DNA of 64,000 nt from Clostridia bacterium (GTDB lineage: Bacteria > Bacillota > Clostridia > Oscillospirales > Feifaniaceae): assembly GCA_017517965.1 (NCBI GenBank), contig JAFWXR010000027.1, positions 1 through 64,000 on the forward strand, given 5' to 3'. Positions 23,380 to 32,480 of the stretch are shown one piece after another. Each line of letters begins with the position of its first letter. The first letter of the stretch is position 1. A program made the position numbers and the translations under genes. The notes under the pieces are model-generated. The model ran no database searches. It had not been told where the DNA came from and saw only the letters and a list, made by a program, of their open reading frames with translations.

Positions 23380-24240
23380 TTTATCTTCCAATCCTTTAAC
23401 TGCCTCTGCTTCCTCACGTGAAACATGAATTCTGCCGTCACGAAGCACCTTCACTTCATCTTTGTCAAAGGTTTTAACGGTTGCCTCTCCCTCTTTACCT
23501 ATCTGGACTTTGAGCCGTCCTCTGAGAAGATTGACCTCGGTTACGTTGCCCTTTCCCGAAGGGGTCTGCACGTATGCGCCCACCTTGGGCGTAGTTGCAA
23601 TAAGTTCCTCATACGCTTCCTGTTCATACTTGAGACAGCACATAAGTCTGCCGCAGGTACCGCTTATTTTGGAAGGTAAAAGCGCTATACCCTGCTCTTT
23701 TGCCATTTTTACGGACACGGGATGAAACTCACCTAAAAACCGTTTACAGCAGAAGGGATTTCCGCAAATACCTATACCGCCTTTTATCTTGGATTCGTCC
23801 CTGACACCTATCTGCCTGAGTTCTATCCTCGTGCGGAAAACGCCTGCAAGGTCCTTTACAAGTTCACGGAAGTCAACCCTTCCGTCAGCCGTAAAATTGA
23901 AGAGCAATTTACTGCCGTCAAACGTGTATTCGGCATCAACGAGTTTCATTTCAAGACCGTGTGCCGCCACACGCTCTTTGCATTTTTCAAGAGCCGCTGC
24001 CGCACGCACCTTATTTTCCTCATACTTGCGGACATCGTCCTCACGAGCTTTGCGTATAACAGGCTTTATTTCTCTGTCAGCCGGAATATCTTCATTCCTG
24101 TTTGCTATTGCGATTTCTCCGAGTTCGACACCCCTCGTCGTTCCGACAATTACCTTGTCGCCGACAGCAAACGTAATATCAAGCGGATTGAAATAGTATA
24201 CCTTACCGCCTTCTTTAAATCTGACTCCGCATATCGTCAT
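23377..24240 (-). CDS. ricT: PSP1-domain protein RicT (YaaT)
   Basis: The 287-residue protein has the PSP1 domain with the conserved Cys blocks CGNPFCCKRFLG and CGRLMCCLKYEQ (about residues 158-205), which bind an iron-sulfur cluster in the Bacillus Y-complex (RicAFT). That complex aids RNase Y-dependent mRNA processing and sporulation signalling. It overlaps holB by four bases (ATGA), the same neighbourhood as in Bacillus, where yaaT follows holB. RicA and RicF are not in this window. Confidence 0.88.
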   Translation of the reverse strand: MTICGVRFKEGGKVYYFNPLDITFAVGDKVIVGTTRGVELGEIAIANRNEDIPADREIKPVIRKAREDDVRKYEENKVRAAAALEKCKERVAAHGLEMKLVDAEYTFDGSKLLFNFTADGRVDFRELVKDLAGVFRTRIELRQIGVRDESKIKGGIGICGNPFCCKRFLGEFHPVSVKMAKEQGIALLPSKISGTCGRLMCCLKYEQEAYEELIATTPKVGAYVQTPSGKGNVTEVNLLRGRLKVQIGKEGEATVKTFDKDEVKVLRDGRIHVSREEAEAVKGLEDK

Positions 24241-25199
24241 CCGTTTATCTCCTCCCGACAGGACAAAAGCATTTTCTGCACAAGCATTTTTACATCAGCT
24301 GCTGAATTTTGCGCCTCTGTGACACTTTGTCTTGCCGTTTCAATTATATTTAATGTTTTAGTTCTTGTCAATTTCTGCGTGGCATTTACAATATTTTCCA
24401 CAGGAAAATGCAAATTATCCACACCCGAAATATGCTTGAGAACGTCCGTGCAAAACACCTCTATCCCCTCCGAAACCTGCTCAAGCGCAGTCCTGTCGGT
24501 TATAAGCTGTGCTACCTTCATAAGTTCAATAACATTGTCTTCGCAAAGCGCCTTCATTATCTGCATCGTCAGAAAATAGGGATGCTTTTCATCCCCTGCC
24601 ATCAGATCAAGCGCTTTGCCGATTATACCACCGCTGTATACCGCAGCCTGCCTTGCCGTAACTTTAGACGAAGCATTCTCATATTTTGATACAGCCTGCT
24701 CTATCTCCTGCAACGATGACGTCGGAACCGTCAACAATATGCACCTTGACCTGACTGTCGGCAGTATCCTTTCGGCATTTGAACAGGTCAGAACAAAAAC
24801 GTTTCCCTTTTCAGGCTCCTCAAGAAGTTTCAGAAATGCATTCTGTGCATTTATATTCATCTTCTCCGCACGGTCAATAAGTATGACACGTCGGTCTCCC
24901 GATATGGGGGTTACCGAGCAGACTTCTTTCAGACGGCGTATCTCACCTATCTTGATGTCACCTGCCGCACCGCCCGGCACAAGATGCTCTATATCGGGAT
25001 GAGCGCCTGCCGAATACGCCTTGCATGCACGGCATATACCGCAGGGGGCATTTTCCCTGTCTGCACACAGAATTGCTTTTGCCATTTCGCGTGCAAGCGT
25101 CCTCTTCCCTATACCGTCGGGACCGCATATCATATAGGCGTGGGAGAGTTTTCCTCTGCACGTTTCATAAAGTTTTTCTTTTACAGCTTCATTTATCAT
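24237..25199 (-). CDS. holB: DNA polymerase III delta' subunit
   Basis: The 320-residue clamp-loader subunit has an N-terminal AAA+ fold (HAYMICGPDGIGKRTLAREMA), a zinc-binding Cys group (CADRENAPCGICRACKAY), the RVILIDRAEKMNINAQNAFLKLLEEP Walker B region and the SRC motif (TVRSRCILL). It works with tau/gamma and delta to load the beta clamp. Its stop overlaps ricT, and its start overlaps the end of alr, so the three genes are probably co-transcribed. Confidence 0.9.
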   Translation of the reverse strand: MINEAVKEKLYETCRGKLSHAYMICGPDGIGKRTLAREMAKAILCADRENAPCGICRACKAYSAGAHPDIEHLVPGGAAGDIKIGEIRRLKEVCSVTPISGDRRVILIDRAEKMNINAQNAFLKLLEEPEKGNVFVLTCSNAERILPTVRSRCILLTVPTSSLQEIEQAVSKYENASSKVTARQAAVYSGGIIGKALDLMAGDEKHPYFLTMQIMKALCEDNVIELMKVAQLITDRTALEQVSEGIEVFCTDVLKHISGVDNLHFPVENIVNATQKLTRTKTLNIIETARQSVTEAQNSAADVKMLVQKMLLSCREEING

Positions 25200-26293
25200 C
25201 TGTATTCCCTGTCAACCGAGCTGTCAACGTAGAGCGGATTTATTTCAAAACGGGCAATATCGCCTGCTTCGCAGGAAATCCCCGTAACGTCAATCACGCA
25301 GTTTGAAAGCCCCACTCTGCCGAGCACCTTTGCCCTTTTTCCGTTTACGGTGCAGTACATACCGCCTTTTTTGAGCAGTGCCTTCACGTCGGTAAAAATG
25401 TATCTGAATTTATCTCTTAATCTGAAAGTATCGTGCGCTTTTGCCGCGGCATAACCGTCACCGTACCCAAGCGGAACAACGGCAACTCTCGTTGCTTTTT
25501 TCACCTTGCAGGTGTTTGCATAGCCCACGTTATGCCCCTCGGGAATGTACCTCGGACAGTCGATTTCTGCCTCGATATAACCGCACGGCATAAGCTTGCC
25601 CTTACCCGTTTTCACGGGCAATCTGCCGATAAGTGCACTTCCGACACGCACCGTATCAAAAAGTGTTTCAGGATATAAAAATAACGCACACGAATTTGCA
25701 AGATGCGTATATTTGAATTCAACGCCCTCATTCTTAAAGAAATCGAGAGTTTTTGTGAATTCTTCAAGCTGGCAAAGCGTATACTTTTTCTTTTTCAGAA
25801 ATGACGCCGAGAGATGTGAAAATATACCCTCAACCACAACGTTTGTCAGGCTTTTTACGCTTTCGAGCATTGCGCTCTGCTCATCGGGATGAAAGCCGAA
25901 TCTGCCAAAGCCCGTGTCTACAAGTATATGTGCGCAGGCATTTTTGCCTGCCTCGAGAGCGGCGTTATTAAGTGCCGCCGCCGAAACGGGAGAGCCGATA
26001 GACGCCGTAATATCAAGGTCAACTATGTCCCTTGCATCACGGGGATTTTCCGTAGGTGACAGAAGAAGAAGCTTATCGTCTATGCCGTTTGCACGCAGAG
26101 TTTTCGCCTCATCAAGCGTTGCAACCGCAAAGAAATCAAAACCGTTTTCTTTGAGCAGTTTCGTGTATGCGACAATGCCAAAGCCGTAGCCGTTACCCTT
26201 TACAACGGCTATGACCTGCCTGTCCCCCGCTTTTTCCCTTACCGTATCGGCATTATGCCTTACCCTGTCCTTTTCAAGAACGAGCGTTTTCAT
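25196..26293 (-). CDS. alr: Alanine racemase
   Basis: The 365-residue PLP enzyme interconverts L- and D-alanine for the cell wall. The PLP lysine lies in AVVKGNGYGFG (about residue 30), and the second catalytic residue, Tyr, in HNVGYANTCKV near 245. The start at 26293 follows AGAGGT. A longer frame to 26326 lacks a ribosome site. It sits one base from the end of the FemAB-like gene, so two cell-wall functions are coupled. In FemAB-containing anaerobes this pairing makes sense, but the substrate link is only inferred. Confidence 0.92.
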   Translation of the reverse strand: MKTLVLEKDRVRHNADTVREKAGDRQVIAVVKGNGYGFGIVAYTKLLKENGFDFFAVATLDEAKTLRANGIDDKLLLLSPTENPRDARDIVDLDITASIGSPVSAAALNNAALEAGKNACAHILVDTGFGRFGFHPDEQSAMLESVKSLTNVVVEGIFSHLSASFLKKKKYTLCQLEEFTKTLDFFKNEGVEFKYTHLANSCALFLYPETLFDTVRVGSALIGRLPVKTGKGKLMPCGYIEAEIDCPRYIPEGHNVGYANTCKVKKATRVAVVPLGYGDGYAAAKAHDTFRLRDKFRYIFTDVKALLKKGGMYCTVNGKRAKVLGRVGLSNCVIDVTGISCEAGDIARFEINPLYVDSSVDREYR

Positions 26294-26294
26294 A

Positions 26295-27353
26295 TTATTT
26301 ACCTCTGTTTTTGAGTTTGTATACAAACTTTATATATTTTTTATGCAGTTTTTCTGCAACGTTTATCATTTTGTTTGCAAACGGTTTGAACACGATACTC
26401 ATCTCACCTGTAAACTCGGTGAATTCGCCGTTAAAGCCCTTCTTGAAACGGTAAAGCCCGTAAAGAGGATGGTCTTTTTCAAGAATTCCTGCCACGCCTC
26501 TGAAATCGTATATCCTTGCACCCGTTTCAACCGCCCACTGTATCATACTCCACTGAAGCAGGTAGTTGGGCATTACGTTACGGTAACTGTTTGACGATGC
26601 ACCGTAGAGATACCACACCTTGTCCCCGTAGTGTATTGCAAGCGTGCCTGCAATTGCCTTACCCTCGTAATATGCCATATAGAGCCTTATATGCTCACCC
26701 AGAGAATCGTACATCTTTTGGAAATACGAAAGCGAGCGTGTTACAAAGTTATCGCGCATACCCGTTTCTATCATAATGTTGTAGAAGGTCTCAAGTTCTT
26801 CCCTCGGTGCAATTTTCACCTCGACACCGTGTTTGAGTGCAACGCGGATATTGTATCTCGTCTTGCTCTCGAAAAGTGCCATCACCTCGTCTTCGGTTTT
26901 ACCTTCAACGTCAAGTCTGAAAACGTAACGGGGCTGAATTGCATCGAAAGTCTTACTCTCCTCTTTAATAGCAAAGCCCTGCTTTTTCATAATCCCCGTA
27001 AAGATTTCATCATCACTCTTTACGTCGGGATCAACGCGGAAAATATACGCATTATTCCTCTTTGCAAGTTCTTTGACGCCGTCAACAAGGTCTTTTATGA
27101 CGTTTTCATCATGTACGTCACACACGGGTCCTCTGGGTGCATACATAATCGTATAAGGAAACATAGGCACCTTTCTTACCAGAACGCCTATTGCACCTAC
27201 TATATTCCCCTCCCCGTCTCTTGAAACGACGGCTTCAAAATTCCATGCAGATTTTACTTTTCCCCACATAACACTCTGTGTAAAATGGCCTTTGGGGTGG
27301 GATGCCACAAACGCCTCGTATTCACCGAGCGCTTCTTTTTTTAATATTTCCAT
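26295..27353 (-). CDS. FemAB-family peptidoglycan interpeptide-bridge ligase
   Basis: The 352-residue protein has the twin GNAT-like folds of Fem ligases: an N-terminal half (FTQSVMWGKVKSAWNFEAVV..., PFPYTIMYAPRGPVCD-like block) and a C-terminal half (YNIRVALKHGVEVKIA..., TLAIHYGDKVWYLYGASS, PNYLLQWSMIQWA, YDFRGVAG). These use aminoacyl-tRNA to add amino acids to the stem peptide of lipid II. It lies immediately upstream of alr, supporting a cell-wall role. Which amino acid is added cannot be read from the sequence. Confidence 0.85.
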   Translation of the reverse strand: MEILKKEALGEYEAFVASHPKGHFTQSVMWGKVKSAWNFEAVVSRDGEGNIVGAIGVLVRKVPMFPYTIMYAPRGPVCDVHDENVIKDLVDGVKELAKRNNAYIFRVDPDVKSDDEIFTGIMKKQGFAIKEESKTFDAIQPRYVFRLDVEGKTEDEVMALFESKTRYNIRVALKHGVEVKIAPREELETFYNIMIETGMRDNFVTRSLSYFQKMYDSLGEHIRLYMAYYEGKAIAGTLAIHYGDKVWYLYGASSNSYRNVMPNYLLQWSMIQWAVETGARIYDFRGVAGILEKDHPLYGLYRFKKGFNGEFTEFTGEMSIVFKPFANKMINVAEKLHKKYIKFVYKLKNRGK

Positions 27354-27425
27354 TGATTTATCACCTTTAATATTATTTAAATTATTATACCATTATAAAC
27401 ATTTAATTACAAGTCGCCTATTTTG

Positions 27426-27454
27426 TTGACAGAAACGGAATTTGATAATAAAAT
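27426..27454 (+). promoter_or_regulatory. Promoter of the two-gene secreted-protein operon
   Basis: TTGACA (27426-27431), a 17 bp spacer and TAAAAT (27449-27454). Transcription would begin near 27461, which rules out an upstream in-frame ATG at 27423 and supports GTG 27486 as the start. Confidence 0.75.
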
Positions 27455-27485
27455 AGATGTAAGTATTGATAAAAGGAGAATTTTT

Positions 27486-27938
27486 GTGAAATCAAGTAAT
27501 AAACGCGCAAAAAAAATACTTGCAAATAACATATTCACGGGCATAGTCGTGCTTCTCGTCATTGCCGCACTCGTTACGCTTGCGGTTGTCAACCTCACAA
27601 GCGGTAAGACAAGCTTTTCCAACGGTACGTGGGACGCCGTGTCCGATGATGAACTTTACGGAAAAGGCGGTTCACTCATATCCGTATTGCCCAAATCAAA
27701 CTCAGATCTTGACGACTTCGTTGCGACGGGCAGAATCACTTTAAAGGGCTTCTTCCTTGGTGAATCGGGCGCAATGGCGGCAATCGTCGATATGAACGGT
27801 ACTACGGTATCGCTTGAAAAGAACGAATCTGTCGGCGGTGTCACACTTGCGGATATTGATGACGGTCTCGTTATTCTCGCAGTCGGTGACGATTATGCAT
27901 ATCTCACGCTTGATGAGCCGACCTACGATATTCAGTAA
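27486..27938 (+). CDS. Membrane-anchored hypothetical protein
   Basis: The 150-residue protein has one membrane helix near the N-terminus (IVVLLVIAALVTLAVVNL, about residues 20-37) and an extracytoplasmic domain rich in beta-prone residues (GRITLKGFFLGESGAMAAIVDMNG...). GTG 27486 follows AAGGAG by seven bases. The domain resembles no family I can name, but its size and place directly before the N0-domain protein recall the PilP-like partner found beside secretin-type proteins in other bacteria. That comparison is speculative. Confidence 0.6.
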   Translation: MKSSNKRAKKILANNIFTGIVVLLVIAALVTLAVVNLTSGKTSFSNGTWDAVSDDELYGKGGSLISVLPKSNSDLDDFVATGRITLKGFFLGESGAMAAIVDMNGTTVSLEKNESVGGVTLADIDDGLVILAVGDDYAYLTLDEPTYDIQ

Positions 27939-27950
27939 GGAGGATGAAGT

Positions 27951-29141
27951 ATGAAAAACACGTTTAAAATACTTGCTCTGGTAATTGCCCTTGCAATGCT
28001 CTTTACTTCGGCTGCCTTTGCGGCAAGCACATACACGGTAGAATCGGGCGACAGCCTGTGGACCATCGCAAATAAATTCGGTATATCGGTTGACGATCTT
28101 ATGAGTGCCAACAACCTCAAAGGTGAAGGCCTCCAGATAGGTCAGGTGCTCAAAATCCCTTCTGCGAACGGTGAAACGAGTAACACGTCACCCTACGATA
28201 TTCCGATTCCTGACGATGCCCCGGTCGGCAACGGCTACGATATTCCCACCCTTTCGGTAGACTTCATAGACGCTATTTCATTTGAAGTAATCGATACGGA
28301 TGTTCGTGACATATTAAATATAATTGCCAACTATGCAGGCAAAAAAATAGTGTATCTCGGCGAAGCGCAGAAGGTTACGGTAACCTGTTCACTCGTATCC
28401 TGTATGAAAGCGATAAATCTCGTAGTTGAAGCGGCTGACGGTCTCTCCTATATATCGGACGGTGATTTTATAATCGTCGGTCCCGAAAGCAGAATTTCAT
28501 CGGTTATGATGTATTCGGAAATGACCAAAACGCTGACTCTCGACAATATGACTTCGTCGGAATTCGTTGCCGTTCTCGAGCACTTAGGCCTTGATGTAAG
28601 CGGTATTACGGCGGATGAAACCAACACTTCAAAAATTTCAGTAACCGCAACACCAAAAGAACTTGCCCGTGTGGTAAATGCAAAATATATGATAGACAAG
28701 AGAGTCAACTTCCCTCTCGACGAGCTTGCTCAAGTAAGACTTTTCAATATGTCTTCATACTCGCCCAAATACGCAACGCGCGAGATAATGAAGGCGTTTA
28801 CCGATACGCTTGCACTTAATTTGACTTACCTTCCCAACTATAAAGACGACGGGAAAATAATCGTGGCAGGAAGCAAAGCCGCTACGCAGGACCTTGATGA
28901 TTTATTTGCAAAAATCGATACTGCGGAAAACGTAACCTCCGACACCAGAATGAGAATATATTCGTACACAGTTTCAAATATAAGCCGTGACGATTTATTT
29001 AAAGAACTCAACCGTCAGGGATTTTCAGACGTTGCCTTTATAACACGTGCAGGAAACAAAAAAATCGTTTTCTTTATCGGAAATAACGACCGTGTCGAAG
29101 CAGCGGTAAACGCAGCAACGAAACTTGACGTAAAAGCATAA
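27951..29141 (+). CDS. Secreted LysM protein with secretin-type N0-like domain
   Basis: The 396-residue protein has a signal peptide (to about AFAAS, residue 25), a LysM domain (YTVESGDSLWTIANKFGIS..., 27-72), and then a segment like the secretin/TonB short N-terminal domain: ISFEVIDTDVRDILNIIANYAGKKIVY followed by VTVTCSLVSCMKAINLVVEAADGLSY (about 105-165). Further repeats of ring-building-motif type may follow (210-390). There is no outer-membrane pore domain, consistent with a monoderm. LysM would tether it to peptidoglycan. The operon partner is the small membrane protein 12 bp upstream. Confidence 0.7.
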   Translation: MKNTFKILALVIALAMLFTSAAFAASTYTVESGDSLWTIANKFGISVDDLMSANNLKGEGLQIGQVLKIPSANGETSNTSPYDIPIPDDAPVGNGYDIPTLSVDFIDAISFEVIDTDVRDILNIIANYAGKKIVYLGEAQKVTVTCSLVSCMKAINLVVEAADGLSYISDGDFIIVGPESRISSVMMYSEMTKTLTLDNMTSSEFVAVLEHLGLDVSGITADETNTSKISVTATPKELARVVNAKYMIDKRVNFPLDELAQVRLFNMSSYSPKYATREIMKAFTDTLALNLTYLPNYKDDGKIIVAGSKAATQDLDDLFAKIDTAENVTSDTRMRIYSYTVSNISRDDLFKELNRQGFSDVAFITRAGNKKIVFFIGNNDRVEAAVNAATKLDVKA

Positions 29142-29154
29142 TAAATAAAAAATA

Positions 29155-29183
29155 AAAAGGATGGTTTTTAACCATCCTTTTTT
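29155..29183. terminator. Bidirectional terminator
   Basis: AAAAAGGATGGTT pairs with AACCATCCTTTTTT around a three-base loop, between the N0-domain protein and the convergent DegV gene. Confidence 0.85.
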
Positions 29184-29185
29184 CA

Positions 29186-30022
29186 TTATTTTTTGAAATA
29201 AGCGATTCCGCCGCCGCCCTGTCCTACGTGTGTGCCGACAACGCTTCCTATATCGCTTACGAGAACGCAGTCGCCAACGTACGACAACTGTCCGACAATC
29301 ACCTTGAGCAAATCGGGAGCCTGAGTGTGTCCGAATGCAACGGGCATGGACGAATCGGGCAAATAACCCTCGTGTTTAAGCTTTTCATCAAGCGATTTTA
29401 CTGCCGAGTTCATTCCCCTCGCCTTGCCGATTGACTTGATTTCGCCGTGTTCAACCGAAATAAGAGGACAGATATTAAGCATTCCGCCGATGAGTGCAGC
29501 CGCACCCGACAGCCTTCCGCCCATATGCAGATACTTGAGCGTTGCAACCGCCGCAACAATGCAGACCTTGTCGGAAAGTTCGGTCATTTTGTCCGAGATT
29601 TCCTTTGCCGACATACCCTTGTCACGCATTTCGCAGGCAACCGTCACCATAAGGCCGAGGCCGATAGTAACCGTCTGTGTATCGGGTATATAAACCTTAT
29701 CAGTTTCGAGCATATCTGCCGCAATTATTGCAGACTGGCGTGTTCCGCTGAGTTTTGAGCCGATAAGAAGGCATACTATCTCGTCACCCTCATCAATATA
29801 CTTCTTGAAAGTATCGGCAAATACCGCAGGCGGAATCTGTGCAGTCGTCGGCAACGTTTCCACCGTCGCAAGCTTGTCGTAAAATTCTTTATTCGTTATA
29901 TCTACACCGTCACGGTACGTTTCTTCACCGAAATGTATTGTTAAAGGAAGTACTGTAATGCCGAGTTTTTCGGCATTTTCGGCAGAAATATCCGCTGTAC
30001 TGTCTGTTATAATTCTAACCAA
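29186..30022 (-). CDS. DegV family fatty-acid-binding protein
   Basis: The 278-residue protein has the DegV fold signatures: VRIITDSTADIS at the start, TTAQIPPAVF, the Ser motif GTRQSAIIAADM and the LKYLHMGGRLS block. DegV/FakB proteins bind a fatty acid and present it to the FakA kinase for incorporation into phospholipid. It lies five bases after a MarR-type gene whose operators match the FabT motif, so both genes belong to fatty-acid handling. No fakA gene is in the window. Confidence 0.87.
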   Translation of the reverse strand: MVRIITDSTADISAENAEKLGITVLPLTIHFGEETYRDGVDITNKEFYDKLATVETLPTTAQIPPAVFADTFKKYIDEGDEIVCLLIGSKLSGTRQSAIIAADMLETDKVYIPDTQTVTIGLGLMVTVACEMRDKGMSAKEISDKMTELSDKVCIVAAVATLKYLHMGGRLSGAAALIGGMLNICPLISVEHGEIKSIGKARGMNSAVKSLDEKLKHEGYLPDSSMPVAFGHTQAPDLLKVIVGQLSYVGDCVLVSDIGSVVGTHVGQGGGGIAYFKK

Positions 30023-30027
30023 AGCAA

Positions 30028-30483
30028 TTATTCTCCTTTACTCTTTAAAAAAGATGTTATTTTTGAAATGACCTTTTCAAGTTTGTCAAACTGTTCTTCG
30101 GGCAATTCCTCTTCAACCTGTTCGACAATCGTGTCCTGAAACGCCTTATATCTCTCATTTACCGCAAGACCTTTGTCCGTCGGCACGATAAATACCTGCC
30201 TTTTGTCGCCCTGACGCTTTTCGCGGTCAAGATAACCCTTATGTTCAAGCACCGTTACGCAAACGGTAAGCGTGCCCTGCGTTATATCAAGCTCTTTTGC
30301 TATCGCTTTTGACGTCGAGTCACCCTTTTCTACGGCGTTGCAGACCGCAACGATACAATGTATCTCCTTTGCCGAGAGATTGGAAAACTCACCCGTCGCT
30401 ATCGCTTTTTCTTCAGCCTTTATGAGCGAATTATAGGATTTAATAAACAGTTTATTCAGTTTTTCAATATATTTTGACGGCAA
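30028..30483 (-). CDS. MarR-family regulator, FabT-like
   Basis: The 151-residue protein has the MarR winged helix (LSAKEIHCIVAVCNAV..., KELDITQGTLTVCVTVLEHKGYLDREKRQGDKRQVFIVPTDKG). I chose TTG 30483, seven bases after GGAGG; a GTG two codons earlier abuts the ribosome site. Its promoter is perfect consensus, and two TTTGAnnnTCAAA sites overlap the transcription start. That motif is the operator of FabT, the repressor of fatty-acid synthesis in Firmicutes, so this is probably FabT, autoregulated. The DegV gene follows in the same transcript. Confidence 0.8.
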   Translation of the reverse strand: MPSKYIEKLNKLFIKSYNSLIKAEEKAIATGEFSNLSAKEIHCIVAVCNAVEKGDSTSKAIAKELDITQGTLTVCVTVLEHKGYLDREKRQGDKRQVFIVPTDKGLAVNERYKAFQDTIVEQVEEELPEEQFDKLEKVISKITSFLKSKGE

Positions 30484-30507
30484 ATGCACACCTCCGTATC
30501 AAAGTAT

Positions 30508-30568
30508 TTTGAAGTTCAAATATTTTGAATATCAAAGCAATTATACCTGCTAAATATATTCTTGTCAA
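30508..30568 (-). promoter_or_regulatory. Consensus promoter and twin FabT-type operators
   Basis: Reading leftward, TTGACA (30568-30563), a 17 bp spacer and TATAAT (30545-30540), both perfect. Just downstream are TTTGAATATCAAA (30524-30536) and TTTGAAGTTCAAA (30508-30520), two palindromes 16 bp apart centre to centre. The first covers the expected transcription start. Confidence 0.85.
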
Positions 30569-30569
30569 C

Positions 30570-30598
30570 TTGATTTTATAATATGATAATAGTAAAAT
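30570..30598 (+). promoter_or_regulatory. Promoter of the DUF5662-like gene
   Basis: TTGATT (30570-30575), a 17 bp spacer and TAAAAT (30593-30598). It is back to back with the MarR promoter, so FabT-type binding might affect both directions. Confidence 0.55.
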
Positions 30599-30629
30599 AG
30601 TTACATTAAAGCAAATAAAGGAATTTTGT

Positions 30630-31163
30630 ATGAGATTTTTTTCACATTTAAAAACGGTTATACGGCATAAAAATGCGGTATTTTTACATTGCTGTAAGGC
30701 TGGAATACCCGTTCGCGGTTTTTTGCACGATTTATCAAAATTTTCACCCGTTGAATTTTTTAACGGCGTAAAATATTATCAGGGCACACGTTCACCCAAC
30801 GAAGGGGAGCGTGAGGCAAACGGCTATTCTCTCGCCTGGATGCATCACAAGGGCAGAAACCGCCACCATTTTGAATACTGGGTGGACGTAAACCCCGTAT
30901 CAAAGCGGTATGAGCCGGTCGAGATGCCGAGAAAATACTTAATCGAAATGTTTTGCGACAGAGTGGCGGCAAGCAAAATATATAAAGGTAAGGATTATAC
31001 CGACGATGCGGCACTAATATATTTCGAGCGTGCAAAACACAAAAGGGTAATCCACCAGAAAACCTCCGACGAGCTTGAATTTCTGTTACGCTTGCTTGCA
31101 GAAAAAGGGGAGAGGGAAGTCTTCTCCTACATAAAATCCCACAAAAACAAAGAATTGATATAA
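30630..31163 (+). CDS. DUF5662-like family protein
   Basis: The 177-residue protein contains repeated His motifs (FLHDLSKFSP near 28-37 and WMHHKGRNRHHFEYW near 70-85) typical of this uncharacterised Firmicutes family. The His-Asp pattern suggests metal binding, like HD-type phosphohydrolases, but no activity is known to me. It is monocistronic, with its own promoter and a terminator, and is divergent from the MarR/DegV pair. Confidence 0.65.
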   Translation: MRFFSHLKTVIRHKNAVFLHCCKAGIPVRGFLHDLSKFSPVEFFNGVKYYQGTRSPNEGEREANGYSLAWMHHKGRNRHHFEYWVDVNPVSKRYEPVEMPRKYLIEMFCDRVAASKIYKGKDYTDDAALIYFERAKHKRVIHQKTSDELEFLLRLLAEKGEREVFSYIKSHKNKELI

Positions 31164-31191
31164 AAAAGACAGCCAATCGGCTGTCTTTTTT
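31162..31191. terminator. Bidirectional terminator
   Basis: AAAAAAGACAGCC pairs with GGCTGTCTTTTTT around a four-base loop, between the DUF5662-like gene and the convergent serS. Confidence 0.88.
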
Positions 31192-31193
31192 AC

Positions 31194-32468
31194 TTATTTA
31201 ATTACTTCTCTGTGCATATAGGGGACGAGGGCTTCGGGGATTGTTACCGTACCATCCTCATTCTGATAGTTTTCAAGAATTGCCGCAACCGTTCTGCCTA
31301 CTGCAACACCGCTTCCGTTAAGCGTGTGTGCAAACTGAGGCTTACCGCCCGCATCCTTGAAACGACAGCCCATACGGCGTGCCTGGAAATCTTCAAAGTT
31401 TGAGCATGATGATATTTCAACGTATCTGTTGTATGAAGGCATCCAAACCTCAATGCCATACGTCATTGCACTTGAGAAGCCAAGATCCCCGCTGCAGAGT
31501 CTTACAACACGGTGGGGGAGACCGAGTGCCTGAAGCACGCTCTGTGCATCGAGAGTGAGACTTTCAAGTTCTTCGTATGAGTTTTCGGGACGTGAGAATT
31601 TAACAAGTTCAACTTTATTGAACTGGTGCTGTCTGATAAGACCTCTCGTATCTCTGCCTGCACTGCCTGCTTCAGCACGGAAGCAAGCCGAATATGCGCA
31701 GTATTTCACGGGAAGCTTTGCACCGTCCATAATCTCGTCACGATGCATATTCGTAACGGGAACTTCTGCCGTAGGAATAAGGAAATAATCCTTTTCACCT
31801 TCGAGGTGGAACATATCCTCCTCAAACTTGGGAAGCTGACCCGTACCCGTCATCGACGCTCTGTTAGCCATATAGGGAGGAAGAATTTCGGTATAACCGT
31901 TATTTTCGCTGTGATAATCCATAAAGAAGGAGATTATCGCCCTCTCAAGTCTTGCACCGAGGCCCTTGTAGAAATGGAATCTTGTGCCCGTTACCTTTGC
32001 GGCTGTATCGGGGTCGAGAATATCAAGGTCCTTGCCTATATCCCAGTGAGCCTTGGGTTCAAAATCAAACTTTCTGGGCTCACCCCATTTTCTGATTTCA
32101 ACATTGTCGCTGTCATCCTTACCAACTTTAACCTTTTCGTTGGGCACGTTGGGTATCTTTTTGATGACTGCATCGAGTTTTTCCTCGATTTCGGCAAGTT
32201 TTGCACCGTCTGCCTTTATACCTTCAGAAAGTTCCCTCATCTCAGCCATTATTTCGTCTGTGGGTTTGCCTTCTTTTTTGTACTGCGGAATGAGCTTTGA
32301 AACTTCATTCTGCTTTGCTTTTCTCTGTTCGGTATCGAAAATAAGTTCTCTGCGATGTTCGTCAAGTGCAAGAACTTCATTTATCTCCTCACCGTAGTCC
32401 TTCTGTCTTCCGAGAAGTGCCTCTCTGACACCGTCGGGATCTGCTTTGATTCTTTTGATATCCAGCAT
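31194..32468 (-). CDS. serS: Seryl-tRNA synthetase
   Basis: The 424-residue class II synthetase starts [21 protein letters not shown], with the long N-terminal coiled-coil arm that contacts tRNA-Ser (about residues 25-105). The class II motifs follow: [14 protein letters not shown] (TxE loop region [13 protein letters not shown]), [26 protein letters not shown] (motif 2) and the C-terminal [19 protein letters not shown] (motif 3). Usual length. It is 12 bp from parB and may be co-transcribed with the parAB genes. Confidence 0.95.
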   Translation of the reverse strand: MLDIKRIKADPDGVREALLGRQKDYGEEINEVLALDEHRRELIFDTEQRKAKQNEVSKLIPQYKKEGKPTDEIMAEMRELSEGIKADGAKLAEIEEKLDAVIKKIPNVPNEKVKVGKDDSDNVEIRKWGEPRKFDFEPKAHWDIGKDLDILDPDTAAKVTGTRFHFYKGLGARLERAIISFFMDYHSENNGYTEILPPYMANRASMTGTGQLPKFEEDMFHLEGEKDYFLIPTAEVPVTNMHRDEIMDGAKLPVKYCAYSACFRAEAGSAGRDTRGLIRQHQFNKVELVKFSRPENSYEELESLTLDAQSVLQALGLPHRVVRLCSGDLGFSSAMTYGIEVWMPSYNRYVEISSCSNFEDFQARRMGCRFKDAGGKPQFAHTLNGSGVAVGRTVAAILENYQNEDGTVTIPEALVPYMHREVIK

Positions 32469-32480
32469 TTTACCGTCTCC

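Noticed and set aside
23410-23425. parS-like TTCCTCACGTGAAACA inside ricT
   Set aside because: Only 13 of 16 bases match, one half-site is poor and it is coding sequence; I did not count it as a parS site.
24415-24423. TTATCCACA, the exact DnaA-box consensus, inside holB
   Set aside because: It is a single copy in a coding gene with no further boxes nearby, and one such 9-mer is expected by chance in a window this size.
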